Assembly: GCA_946886805.1 (NCBI GenBank)
Contig: CAMPJM010000026.1
Location: 1-15,925 of the forward strand
Source: an uncultured Flammeovirgaceae bacterium
GTDB lineage: Bacteria > Bacteroidota > Bacteroidia > Cytophagales > Cyclobacteriaceae
Direction: 5' to 3'
DNA length: 15,925 bases
How positions within the stretch are numbered: the first letter of the stretch is position 1; every line of letters starts with the position of its first letter. Positions 8,432-15,925 of this stretch are shown here, one piece after another. Position numbers and translations under genes: made by a program. The notes below the pieces were generated by a model, which saw nothing but the letters and a program-made list of their open reading frames with translations, ran no database searches and was not told the DNA's origin.

Positions 8432-8493
8432 ACATCTGTCCTCTCTTAAAAAACATTTGTCCACCTCCTTGTTTTGATTTGGCCCTATCTTAG
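8432..8493 (+). promoter_or_regulatory. Candidate HTCS operator and PUL promoter
   Basis: ACATCTGTCC (8432-8441) and ACATTTGTCC (8453-8462) match at 9 of 10 positions and start exactly 21 bases apart, two helical turns, a spacing typical of AraC-family direct half-sites. A weaker third copy, TGATTTGGCC (8475-8484), matches 7 of 10 at a 22-base offset. TATCTTAG (8486-8493) differs from the Bacteroidota -7 consensus TAnnTTTG at one position. No TTTG sits at the proper -33 distance, as expected for an activator-dependent promoter. The position just after the HTCS terminator fits control of the downstream genes. Assignment to this HTCS is inference. Confidence 0.45.
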
Positions 8494-8748
8494 AAACTGA
8501 ATTATTACTAAGAATATTAAAAACAATTAGCGCAATCGTATTCTGCTTAATAACACACTAAGCGATGCAGTTAATAGACTTCTTGAGGAATTTTATTGTT
8601 TAGTGATTTTTATTAATTCCAAAATTTAGTAAATGTAAACAGAAAATTTTTCATTTTATTGCTCTGTTCAATTTGTACGAGAAAAATACAATAAATATAA
8701 AATTTAGCACACATGATTAAAATAGATATTAATGGTAGGAAATATTTA

Positions 8749-8776
8749 GGAGTAGTAATAATACTTTTACTACTCC
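8749..8776 (+). other. Strong RNA hairpin in the PUL leader
   Basis: GGAGTAGTAA (8749-8758) pairs perfectly with TTACTACTCC (8767-8776) across an eight-base loop. There is no immediate T-run, so it is not a plain terminator. It overlaps the end of a 22-codon ORF starting at ATG 8713 and stopping at 8781, whose last codons encode VVIILLLLP. An RNA stability element, an attenuator-like leader, or a protein-binding inverted repeat are all possible. Confidence 0.5.
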
Positions 8777-8850
8777 CTTGAATTTAAGGCTCTTTTAAAA
8801 TTAAAAAAGCGTCCCATTTGAAATACTTTAATATTTCGTCATAGAACAAC

Positions 8851-8864
8851 TTCAATCGATTGAA
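8851..8864. other. 14-bp perfect palindrome TTCAATCGATTGAA
   Basis: A symmetric 14-base site lies in the leader about 300 bases upstream of the lipoprotein gene. Its form suits a dimeric DNA-binding protein, but no regulator can be assigned and it may be fortuitous in AT-rich DNA. Confidence 0.35.
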
Positions 8865-8910
8865 AGAAATAAGCATAATAAACTTGGCATAGTCATCTCT
8901 CCGGAGAAAA

Positions 8911-8929
8911 TTGCATTTATATAATGCAA
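8911..8929 (+). other. Hairpin TTGCATT/AATGCAA
   Basis: A perfect 7-bp stem with a TATAT loop lies four bases after another perfect palindrome (TCTCCGGAGA, 8898-8907). The pair makes a compact structured patch in the presumed untranslated leader. No function can be assigned. Confidence 0.35.
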
Positions 8930-8982
8930 CGTATAGCGACAAAATCTAAAATCGATCTAATAACATTTTAAACAACAAATTT

Positions 8983-9126
8983 ATGAGAGAACGCTTTACC
9001 CAAATTATTGCCAGGCATACAAATAAAATACCTTGGAAATGCCGTACGAAAATACTTTTATACGGTACAACTAATGGTACGGTGGCTAATATGAATGGAA
9101 TTAACCCTAGAGGCTTCAACCGATAA
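8983..9126 (+). CDS. Possible 47-residue ORF, function unknown
   Basis: An ATG at 8983 opens a 47-codon frame ending with TAA at 9126, 40 bases before the lipoprotein ATG. The product would begin MRERFTQIIARHTNKIPWK and is basic, with no signal peptide and no family I recognise. The upstream sequence is A-rich (AACAACAAATTT) without a Shine-Dalgarno, like other genes here. The region also contains overlapping GTACGG-type repeats, so the frame may be accidental. Treat it as an unproven small gene or leader peptide. Confidence 0.2.
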   Translation: MRERFTQIIARHTNKIPWKCRTKILLYGTTNGTVANMNGINPRGFNR

Positions 9127-9166
9127 AATATAATGATTTATATGCCTACTTATTTAAAAAGAAAGA

Positions 9167-10912
9167 ATGAACGCAATCAAATTTAATTTTATGAAAATAG
9201 CTTTACTAATGAGATGCGCTCTATGCGCAATAATTTTGCTAGCATTTAGCTTAGTTGGCTGCGAGGAGGTGGATATTTATACAATTGATGCACCCTCTGA
9301 CCTGCAGGCCAGGATTGACTCAATAGCAGCAGCAAAAGCAGGTAACGCAGGTGACACTACCTACATAGACATCGCTACAGCGGTAGTCGGAGCTGAAGAT
9401 TACAGTTCTGCTTTTTGGACTGTATGGTCTGATTATTTCGCCGTCCCTGCAGGCAAGATGTTGACTTTAGAATTTATTAACCACAATGGGGGTAGCGCAG
9501 ACAACTTTCGAAACTGGGTTCTTGTCGTCACTAATGAAGTAGAACGTGGTGGTGATGGTTATGCAGAATATTTTGCTCTCCGTGCTGATTCTGCCGGTTG
9601 GGGTAACGGGGATTTCGATGCGGGCTTGATCGCTCATAATTATCCGGATACTGACGGTGATGGTGATATTTGGAACGATTTCCGAGCTAGTATGGATGGT
9701 GCTTATGTAACGCTCGAAATTGATCACTCTGCTACCGGTAATGTGTTTATCACAGGCACTGCCGTTGGAACAAATGGTACAGAGCTAGTCCAAACGTATA
9801 ACCAACCCGTTTCTGCCACAGAAGATATCGTAGCTTTCCTGGTTGCCGATGGCAGCTATTTCGAGATGAAGAAAGCATACCTTTTACCTTCTCAAGTAAC
9901 TGCTGTAGAAGATTTTGATCCGGAATCAATTGAAATCACAGGAGCTCCTGCCGCTGTTGAAATAGGCAACGAAAACTTCTGGGGTAATGCAACAGCTACT
10001 GTTACCTTCGCTGACGGATCTTCGACACAAGTTGATTCCGCAGATTTATCATTCAATGTCATTCCTGATATGACAACGACCGGAAGCAAGACAGTTATTG
10101 TAGCTTACAACAAAACGAAGCAAGGCGCATACGGCCCGGCTGTATCAACTTTCTATACACTGGAAGTTACTAACGCAGTTTCAAATCTGGAGGTCACTAC
10201 TTTGCCAGACATAACCACATACTACTTCTTCAATAGTGACCCTATCATATTTAACACTAAAGGTATGGAAGTAACAGCAACATATTCTGATGGTACAACA
10301 GGTGTCTTAGCAAACAATACGCTCCAGTTCGGCACGATTCCAGCCGCAGAAGGTGCTCAGACCGTTGATGTGACTTATGAAGGTGCAACAAGCACAGTAA
10401 CTACAACAGTTCCGCTAACCCTTGTAAAGGGTGTAGGTCAAGTAGGTGGTACTGACTTCTCTTCCGGTTGGGGAACCGCGTACTCTGATGAGTATGCAGT
10501 TGCATCAGGCTCAAGTAAGACAATTACAATGTACGCTTACTCCAATAATCTTAATAACTGGCATAGCCCTAGTGTAGCTGTTGGCAAGGCTGGCAATTTG
10601 AATGTTTTTCTTGATGCTGCCGATGCTGCTAATGCTGTAGTTCGCATGGATCATTTCGGGATGGGTGACGGCTATGCGACAGCCACCGCCACAAGTGACT
10701 GGAATTGGGATATATTCGCATCAAGCATAAGTGGATCCAAGGTAGTCATCACAGTGACAAACAATGGTGACAATACTGCTGATATACGTTATGATGTTAC
10801 TTACGCCAATGGTGAAACACATTTCCAGGAGTATGCCGGTATAACGGTAGACAGTTCCGACTTGAGTTTCGCACTCGTATTAGAGGGAGCTTATCTCGTA
10901 ATTGTTGAATAA
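9167..10912 (+). CDS. Modular surface lipoprotein, putative glycan-binding, with duplicated domain
   Basis: A 581-residue secreted lipoprotein without recognised catalytic motifs. The signal peptide ends in the lipobox SLVGC (Cys32), followed by EEVD, an acidic stretch of the kind that directs Bacteroidota lipoproteins to the cell surface. Start 9167 is listed, but ATG 9191 (MKIALLMRC) gives a more usual 23-residue signal and may be the real start. Four modules are visible. Module A (about 72-240) and module B (about 422-581) are related: both show a SSxxW...SD-YAV opening, an NW in the middle, a W-(N/D)-x-F segment, and a final FxLVxxGxYxxxxK/E strand. Two Ig-like domains lie between (about 252-336 and 338-418), the second with the VTATYSDGTT signature of bacterial Ig-like folds. 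Residues 161-167 (DTDGDGD) resemble a calcium loop. Its place upstream of susC suggests a surface glycan-binding role, as SusE/SusF-type proteins have. I recall similar proteins near susC/susD genes but not a family name. Confidence 0.8.
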   Translation: MNAIKFNFMKIALLMRCALCAIILLAFSLVGCEEVDIYTIDAPSDLQARIDSIAAAKAGNAGDTTYIDIATAVVGAEDYSSAFWTVWSDYFAVPAGKMLTLEFINHNGGSADNFRNWVLVVTNEVERGGDGYAEYFALRADSAGWGNGDFDAGLIAHNYPDTDGDGDIWNDFRASMDGAYVTLEIDHSATGNVFITGTAVGTNGTELVQTYNQPVSATEDIVAFLVADGSYFEMKKAYLLPSQVTAVEDFDPESIEITGAPAAVEIGNENFWGNATATVTFADGSSTQVDSADLSFNVIPDMTTTGSKTVIVAYNKTKQGAYGPAVSTFYTLEVTNAVSNLEVTTLPDITTYYFFNSDPIIFNTKGMEVTATYSDGTTGVLANNTLQFGTIPAAEGAQTVDVTYEGATSTVTTTVPLTLVKGVGQVGGTDFSSGWGTAYSDEYAVASGSSKTITMYAYSNNLNNWHSPSVAVGKAGNLNVFLDAADAANAVVRMDHFGMGDGYATATATSDWNWDIFASSISGSKVVITVTNNGDNTADIRYDVTYANGETHFQEYAGITVDSSDLSFALVLEGAYLVIVE

Positions 10913-10961
10913 CCACAAGCTAAAAATATTTAATCCGAAGCAACTATAATTGACAAAATAA

Positions 10962-10996
10962 TGAGCCTTCAAGGCATTGAAGTTCCTGAAGGCTCA
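10962..10996 (+). other. Intercistronic hairpin between lipoprotein gene and susC
   Basis: TGAGCCTTCA (10962-10971) pairs perfectly with TGAAGGCTCA (10987-10996) across a 15-base loop. It ends 17 bases before the susC ATG. No T-run follows, so full termination is unlikely. A role in mRNA processing or in setting the ratio of lipoprotein to SusC is plausible, or it may modulate initiation at the nearby susC start. Confidence 0.55.
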
Positions 10997-11013
10997 ACAA
11001 AACATCAGATCCT

Positions 11014-14000
11014 ATGAAAGAAATATTTACTAGTTCAGGGATGAGGCATTATAATTTGCCTAAATCCATTTCAGCAGGCCTTTGTTGGCTGCTATTGATG
11101 CTGCTGATAGCCTTTGAGGGATATGCGCAAACTACTACGATCACTGGCGTTGTAAAAGATTTTGACGGCGAGCTACTCCCCGGGGTAAACGTGATTGAAA
11201 AAGGCACCACAAATGGCACTATAACCGATATCGACGGCAGGTATTCTATTTCCGTTCCTGCCGATGCTACACTTATCTTTAGTTACATTGGCTACTTGTC
11301 GGAAGAGGAAATGGTCAACAACCGTGCTGTAATAGATGTGAACTTAGTGCCGGACATTACGCAATTGGGCGAAGTGGTAGTAATAGGGTATGGTAGCCAA
11401 CGCAAGGTTGACCTTACCGGCTCGGTGGCCATTGTCGATGCAGAGGCGATGAAGAAAGTATCAACCTCAAACATCTCAACAGCACTCCAGGGAAGAGTAG
11501 CCGGTGTTCAGATTACATCCGATGGACAACCGGGAGCCAACCCTACAGTACGTATTCGTGGTATGGGTTCGTTTGGTAACAGCTCACCGCTCTATGTTGT
11601 CGATGGTGTAATCATTGGGGAGACCATTCGGGACTTTTCACCAAACGATATAGAATCACTCCAGGTACTTAAGGATGCTTCTGCTGCCGCAATTTACGGA
11701 GCGCGTGCTGCCAACGGCGTGGTGATCATCACCACAAAGCACGGTAAGAAGAACCAACCTCTGAGGATAGACTACAGCGGCTACTATGGTGTTGACCAGG
11801 TACAGGATGGCGTGTATGATGTGATGGATTCCGAGCAATACGGCCGATACGTCAACATGGCATTCAACAATACCATTGGTGTGGATGTTCCCAATGGATA
11901 CAATCCTACACACGAAGATTATATTGATCCGAATGAAGTGAACACAAACTGGCAGGATGAGGTGTTCAAAACGGGTATTCGTCAGAATCACAACATCAAC
12001 CTCTCAGGAGGAGGCGAAAATAATACTTACAACCTTTCGCTTGATTACTTCAGTCAGGAAGGAACCATTGAAGGAGCCGGTCCTAACCTGGAGCGTTACT
12101 CAGCCAGGTTAAATAACACCATGAATGTAAAGTTTATCACGTTCAAAACAGGCCTTGTGTATAGCCACAGCGATCAGGATAACATGGCGCTCAGCAACGC
12201 TAACGAGTTCGTGCAAGGGCTATATGGTGCACAATTTCCGGTAATGGCATCGGCCCTGATTACACCTCCAACCATCAAGGCTTACGATGAATCTACCTGG
12301 GTGTTGGATGATAGGATTTCGCCTGCATCGGAATACACCTACGACTCTCACGGTTATGGAACTTATTATGATGACATTCATGGAGACTTGCGTTTAACGA
12401 ATGTTTTGCTCACCAATAATTTACTAGAGAGAAATTCAAAAGTAGACCGCATTTTGGGTTCAGGTTCAGCAACTGTTGACTTCCTGGAAATGATTGGCGC
12501 CACCAGCAGCAATCACAAGTTGAATTATAACCTTAATGTGTCGTACAACAGAACCTATGTAAAGGATTTAACATTCGTACCGGCATTTATACAGAGTACC
12601 ACAAACTATCTGGCCAAGAGCAATGAGACCCTGACAAAGGAGTATCGTGACTATAGCACGTCACTGTTGGAAAATTTTATTACCTATGATGGTAACTTTG
12701 GACGCAATCACCTCAATGTGGTAGTGGGGACATCATTCCAGCGGGATCTTCATCAGAGAGTCACCTCCAGGGGCGTTAGCCTGACTGAACCCTACTATCT
12801 ACAGGTAGGCAACGCATTGGACACAGATTCAGAAAGCTACGAAGAAGAAAGTGTATTGTGGTCGTATTTCGGTCGGATCAACTACGAATTTGATGAAAAA
12901 TACCTTCTTTCTGCAACACTACGTCAGGATGGTTCAAGCCGCCTTTCTCCCGATGACAATCAGGATTTATTCCCGGCTGCTTCAGTAGGTTGGCGTGTAG
13001 ACCGTGAAAACTTCTTTCCTGTAGACAAATCGCTTATCAGCCTACTCAAGGTGCGCGGTAGCTATGGTGAACTCGGTAATATTTTCAACCTTGGCCCTTA
13101 CGAGTACATGGACGTGATGCCAAGGCTTGATTACACCTATAGCTTTGGAAATGAAAAGGTAAACGGCTCGGCCCGATCTAACTTTGTAAACGAACGCTAC
13201 TTTTGGGAAAGAAAGAAAACCATTGATCTGGGTCTCGATCTGGCTATGTTCGAAGGTCAGTTGGAATTTACTTTCGACTGGTATAGGGCTGAAACAGAAG
13301 GCCTTCACTACGGTATACCAGTTCCAACCCAGGCAGGTTTTAGTAACCCAGAGGTAAAGATGAACGCTTCCACTATGATCAACTCAGGTCTTGAGTTCCT
13401 GGTTGCCTATCACCATGATAAGGGCCCTGTGAAGTTTGACGTTACGGCCAATTTATCTACGCTCAATAACGAGGTGACAAAGCTGGGTGTATCAAACACA
13501 CCTCGTCCCGATACCTACACCCGCACGGAGGTAGGTCGTGAAATTGGTCAATTCTACGGCTACGTTTACGAAGGCGTTTTCCAGTCACAGGACGAGGTCG
13601 ACAACCGTGTGAACTCAGAAGGCGAGTTCGTCACTCAGAGCGGAGCACAACCGGGTGATGTGGCATACGCCGACATCAACAACGATGGTCAGATTACCAA
13701 CGAAGACCAAACCTATTTGGGCAGTGGTTTGCCAGATGTTACTTACGGCTTGAACATACGTGCCGAATGGAAAGGTATTGACTTGAGTATCATGACATTT
13801 GGAGCTGCAGGTTTCAAAGCGGTAGATTTTGTAGACCTTACGTTGCGTAGCTCATATAGAATGAACAACAAGAGTGTAGATCTACTGAATGCCTGGACAC
13901 CGGAGAACCCAAGCACCACAGTGCCTCGCGTCGCTTATACGCCGGATGGTGACATCACCAATGATGCCTTTAGTCAGCGCTTCATTCAAAACGCATCTTA

Positions 14001-14226
14001 TCTGAAAATTGCAAATATCCAATTGGGCTATAATTTCCCCGACGAATTGTTTGGGAATTATATCCACAGTGCTCGGATATACGTATCGGGACAAAATTTG
14101 GTGACATTTTCTAAATATGTGGGTTATAACGTAGACTTTTCCGGAGGTGTATTCACTCCCGGTTACAACTATGCTTCTTATCCAACACCACGAACCTTAA
14201 TGGTTGGAGCACAATTCTCATTCTAA
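11014..14226 (+). CDS. SusC/RagA-type TonB-dependent outer-membrane transporter
   Basis: Outer-membrane beta-barrel importing oligosaccharides with energy from TonB-ExbBD, capped by its SusD partner. The 1070-residue protein has a signal peptide ending EGYA/Q (about residue 38), a carboxypeptidase-regulatory-like domain (about 41-115, ITGVVKDFDGELLPGVNV), the TonB-box region LGEVVVIGYGSQ (118-129), and a plug domain (about 130-240) with IRGMGSFGNSSPLYVVDG and DASAAAIYGARAANGVVIITT. The barrel ends in the terminal Phe expected for outer-membrane assembly (GAQFSF). A conserved SusC loop DINNDGQITNEDQ, resembling a calcium-binding EF-hand loop, lies near residue 890. Length and features are normal for the family and nothing is missing. 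The ATG at 11014 is used; ATG 11041 would also keep the signal peptide. The susD gene follows after 29 bases, so the two are co-transcribed. Confidence 0.97.
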   Translation: MKEIFTSSGMRHYNLPKSISAGLCWLLLMLLIAFEGYAQTTTITGVVKDFDGELLPGVNVIEKGTTNGTITDIDGRYSISVPADATLIFSYIGYLSEEEMVNNRAVIDVNLVPDITQLGEVVVIGYGSQRKVDLTGSVAIVDAEAMKKVSTSNISTALQGRVAGVQITSDGQPGANPTVRIRGMGSFGNSSPLYVVDGVIIGETIRDFSPNDIESLQVLKDASAAAIYGARAANGVVIITTKHGKKNQPLRIDYSGYYGVDQVQDGVYDVMDSEQYGRYVNMAFNNTIGVDVPNGYNPTHEDYIDPNEVNTNWQDEVFKTGIRQNHNINLSGGGENNTYNLSLDYFSQEGTIEGAGPNLERYSARLNNTMNVKFITFKTGLVYSHSDQDNMALSNANEFVQGLYGAQFPVMASALITPPTIKAYDESTWVLDDRISPASEYTYDSHGYGTYYDDIHGDLRLTNVLLTNNLLERNSKVDRILGSGSATVDFLEMIGATSSNHKLNYNLNVSYNRTYVKDLTFVPAFIQSTTNYLAKSNETLTKEYRDYSTSLLENFITYDGNFGRNHLNVVVGTSFQRDLHQRVTSRGVSLTEPYYLQVGNALDTDSESYEEESVLWSYFGRINYEFDEKYLLSATLRQDGSSRLSPDDNQDLFPAASVGWRVDRENFFPVDKSLISLLKVRGSYGELGNIFNLGPYEYMDVMPRLDYTYSFGNEKVNGSARSNFVNERYFWERKKTIDLGLDLAMFEGQLEFTFDWYRAETEGLHYGIPVPTQAGFSNPEVKMNASTMINSGLEFLVAYHHDKGPVKFDVTANLSTLNNEVTKLGVSNTPRPDTYTRTEVGREIGQFYGYVYEGVFQSQDEVDNRVNSEGEFVTQSGAQPGDVAYADINNDGQITNEDQTYLGSGLPDVTYGLNIRAEWKGIDLSIMTFGAAGFKAVDFVDLTLRSSYRMNNKSVDLLNAWTPENPSTTVPRVAYTPDGDITNDAFSQRFIQNASYLKIANIQLGYNFPDELFGNYIHSARIYVSGQNLVTFSKYVGYNVDFSGGVFTPGYNYASYPTPRTLMVGAQFSF

Positions 14227-14255
14227 AAATAGAACCTAAAAACATAGGTAACAAT

Positions 14256-15925
14256 ATGAAAAGATTACATATAATTCTCACAATGTTGGCGCTTTTTGTA
14301 GGCATGTCAGCCTGCGAAGACCAACTCGAAGTTCAGAACCCGAACAATTCGACAACCTTCGATTTTGGCGATTCAGAGTCAGAACTTAAGGAGGCCATTA
14401 TTGCTTGCTACAACCGTATTCGTCTTGAAGGTACTTTTGCCCGAGTAGGCTATACTTTGGATGCTGTGCGTGGCGATGAAGTTTGGAACTCTTCTCAACA
14501 GTGGTATTTGGAGTACGACAACTTCAATTCTCCGGGTACCATCGGAATAGGTGATGAGTGGCCATGGCGAGACAACTACCATGTAGTAAACCGCACAAAC
14601 TTTGTATTGTCGAATGTCGATGATGTGGAGATGTCCGAAGATTCTTTTAACGAAATCGCCGGACAGGCGCTCTTCCTCAGATCTTTGGCCTATTATAATT
14701 TGGCTACCTATTACAAGACGGTTCCATTGATTACAGATTATGCATCCTATTCGGATCTCCAAACATTATATGCACCAAACAATACGCAAGATGAAGTATT
14801 CGACCAAATAGAGGCTGACCTTAGGTTAGCTATGGACATGCTGCCATCGCGGGATGAAGGTGGCGAATGGGCCCAGGGTCGTGCTACAAGCGGTGCTGCT
14901 GCCGGATATTTAGCTCGTGCTTTGATGTTTCGTCATAAATTTGATGAGGCTTATCCGGTACTGAAAGATATCATCGCCGGTACGTACGGAACCTATTCCC
15001 TTACAGCCGACTATGGTGATAACTTTAGAGAAGGAACCGAAAATAATTCGGAGAGCCTCTTCGAAGTACAATTTATGAACTTTGGCACAGGTGGCACTGA
15101 TGAAGAGTGGACTCCGGTAAACATAAGCCCGGAGGCGACTCAGGGTCATGCGGTAGAAAGCAACTACGCTTCTCAGGAATTGGGTAGCTGGGGCGATTTG
15201 GCTGGCTCACCGTGGTTGTACAACCTATTCACAGAAGAAAACTCTACAGATGGTCGTCTCGATCCGCGTTTATACTGGACATTGGTTACATACGAAGAGG
15301 AATACAACACCTATACCGGCCAGAGTACTGCTGCATATCCTACCGGAGATCCCCGTAGCAACATTGTTTATCAGCAAGAGATAACCGAAACTCCTCTATC
15401 AAATAATGCTCAGGGGGGGATATCGATAGCGAAGTTCACCAATGCAAGAACTAACCTCTACAGTTCTATTACTAATGGATTGCAATGTGGGATTAACCTA
15501 CGCCTGATGCGTTATAGCGATGTTTTACTACGGGCAGCAGAATGCGAGAATGAAATCAATGGCCCAACCCAAACTGCTATCGATTACATTAACGAAGTAC
15601 GTCGACGTGTGGCGCTTCCAGATCTTCAGCTTGCTGACTTCCCGACTGCTGATCATCTTTTCGAACAAATAGCAAATATTGAACGTCCCAAAGAATTCGG
15701 TTGTGAAAACGGACGTGGTATCGATTTAATTCGCTGGGGATTTTTCTACGATGCAGATCGTCTGCAGCAGTTGGTTGAGCACGGCTATTATGTGACTGAT
15801 GGTACCGCCAGCACTGATAAGCTTACGGAAGCTACCGCCAGTAATTCATCGTTCAAGACCTATTCTCCTGGAAATGAATATTTCCCAATATTTCAAGGTA
15901 CCCTTAATGCCAATCCTAACCTTGA
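14256..15925 (+). CDS. SusD/RagB-type glycan-binding lipoprotein, 3'-truncated by window edge
   Basis: Surface lipoprotein that binds the glycan and forms the lid on its SusC partner. The frame is open from ATG 14256 to the right edge, 556 codons. The signal peptide MKRLHIILTMLALFVGMSAC gives lipid attachment at Cys20, followed by acidic residues (EDQLE). A helical TPR-like core is visible, including QALFLRSLAYYNLATYY near 138-154 and LMRYSDVLLRAAECENEING near 415-434. The family's C-terminal signature NIERPKEFGCENGRGIDLIRWG appears near 474-495, with Gly-Cys-Glu-Asn where EF..EGxR is usual. The last residues EYFPIFQGTLNANPNL match the terminal SusD motif, so perhaps ten residues are missing. 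Spacing of 29 bases from susC indicates one transcript. The start is supported by the lipobox distance; only a weak AGGTAA precedes it. Confidence 0.96.
   Translation, partial: MKRLHIILTMLALFVGMSACEDQLEVQNPNNSTTFDFGDSESELKEAIIACYNRIRLEGTFARVGYTLDAVRGDEVWNSSQQWYLEYDNFNSPGTIGIGDEWPWRDNYHVVNRTNFVLSNVDDVEMSEDSFNEIAGQALFLRSLAYYNLATYYKTVPLITDYASYSDLQTLYAPNNTQDEVFDQIEADLRLAMDMLPSRDEGGEWAQGRATSGAAAGYLARALMFRHKFDEAYPVLKDIIAGTYGTYSLTADYGDNFREGTENNSESLFEVQFMNFGTGGTDEEWTPVNISPEATQGHAVESNYASQELGSWGDLAGSPWLYNLFTEENSTDGRLDPRLYWTLVTYEEEYNTYTGQSTAAYPTGDPRSNIVYQQEITETPLSNNAQGGISIAKFTNARTNLYSSITNGLQCGINLRLMRYSDVLLRAAECENEINGPTQTAIDYINEVRRRVALPDLQLADFPTADHLFEQIANIERPKEFGCENGRGIDLIRWGFFYDADRLQQLVEHGYYVTDGTASTDKLTEATASNSSFKTYSPGNEYFPIFQGTLNANPNL

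Larger units (their letters stand above)
8363..9166. other. 804-base non-coding leader/regulatory region
   Basis: AT-rich stretch between the HTCS gene and the lipoprotein gene. From left to right it holds an intrinsic terminator (8370-8399), a direct-repeat operator candidate with a weak promoter-like element (8432-8493), a strong hairpin inside a 22-codon ORF (8713-8781), a 14-bp palindrome (8851-8864), a 10-bp palindrome TCTCCGGAGA (8898-8907), a 7-bp-stem hairpin (8911-8929) and a 47-codon ORF (8983-9126). No protein family is recognisable. If transcription of the PUL starts near 8500, the mRNA leader would be roughly 670 bases. A second promoter nearer 9167 is possible, but I see no good TAnnTTTG match there. 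Confidence 0.6.

Noticed and set aside
11656..11991. 111-codon minus-strand ORF opposite the SusC plug region
   Set aside because: Shadow of susC; His/Ile-rich translation typical of antisense frames.
14379..14762. 127-codon minus-strand ORF opposite susD
   Set aside because: Shadow of the susD reading frame; no signal or domain of its own.

Overview
The window comes from a member of the Bacteroidota. It carries a SusC/SusD pair, a hybrid two-component system (HTCS) regulator with propeller repeats, lipoprotein signals followed by acidic residues, AT-rich intergenic DNA and almost no Shine-Dalgarno signals. Marine or free-living Cytophagales or a related order would fit, but the order cannot be fixed from this stretch.

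All convincing genes lie on the plus strand, in two blocks. The left block (1-3523) is sugar uptake and catabolism. It holds a sodium/sugar symporter closely resembling the Vibrio galactose symporter vSGLT, cut at the left edge, followed by L-arabinose isomerase (araA) with all four metal ligands. The right block (3947-15925) is the start of a polysaccharide utilization locus (PUL). It holds a 1471-residue HTCS sensor/regulator, an 804-base non-coding stretch, a 581-residue modular surface lipoprotein, a SusC-type TonB-dependent transporter, and a SusD-type lipoprotein that runs off the right edge about ten residues before its expected end.

A working model is that SusD and the modular lipoprotein bind a glycan at the cell surface and SusC imports oligosaccharides. 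The HTCS senses a periplasmic oligosaccharide and activates the susC/susD operon through its AraC-type domain. Released pentose would enter through the symporter and be converted to L-ribulose by AraA. The araA neighbourhood suggests an arabinose-containing glycan, but no glycoside hydrolase is visible, so the substrate is an inference.

The least explained material is between the genes. Both gaps flanking araA carry palindromic elements that look like dispersed REP/MITE-type repeats, and a heptamer tandem repeat abuts the araA start codon. The stretch after the HTCS has an intrinsic terminator, a 10-base direct repeat with 21-base spacing (a candidate HTCS operator), and a long leader with strong hairpins and two tiny ORFs. 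A further 10-bp-stem hairpin separates the lipoprotein gene from susC. I found no CRISPR array, tRNA, rRNA or intact transposase. I see no clear new defence or mobile system; the modular lipoprotein and the long structured leader are the best candidates for something undescribed.
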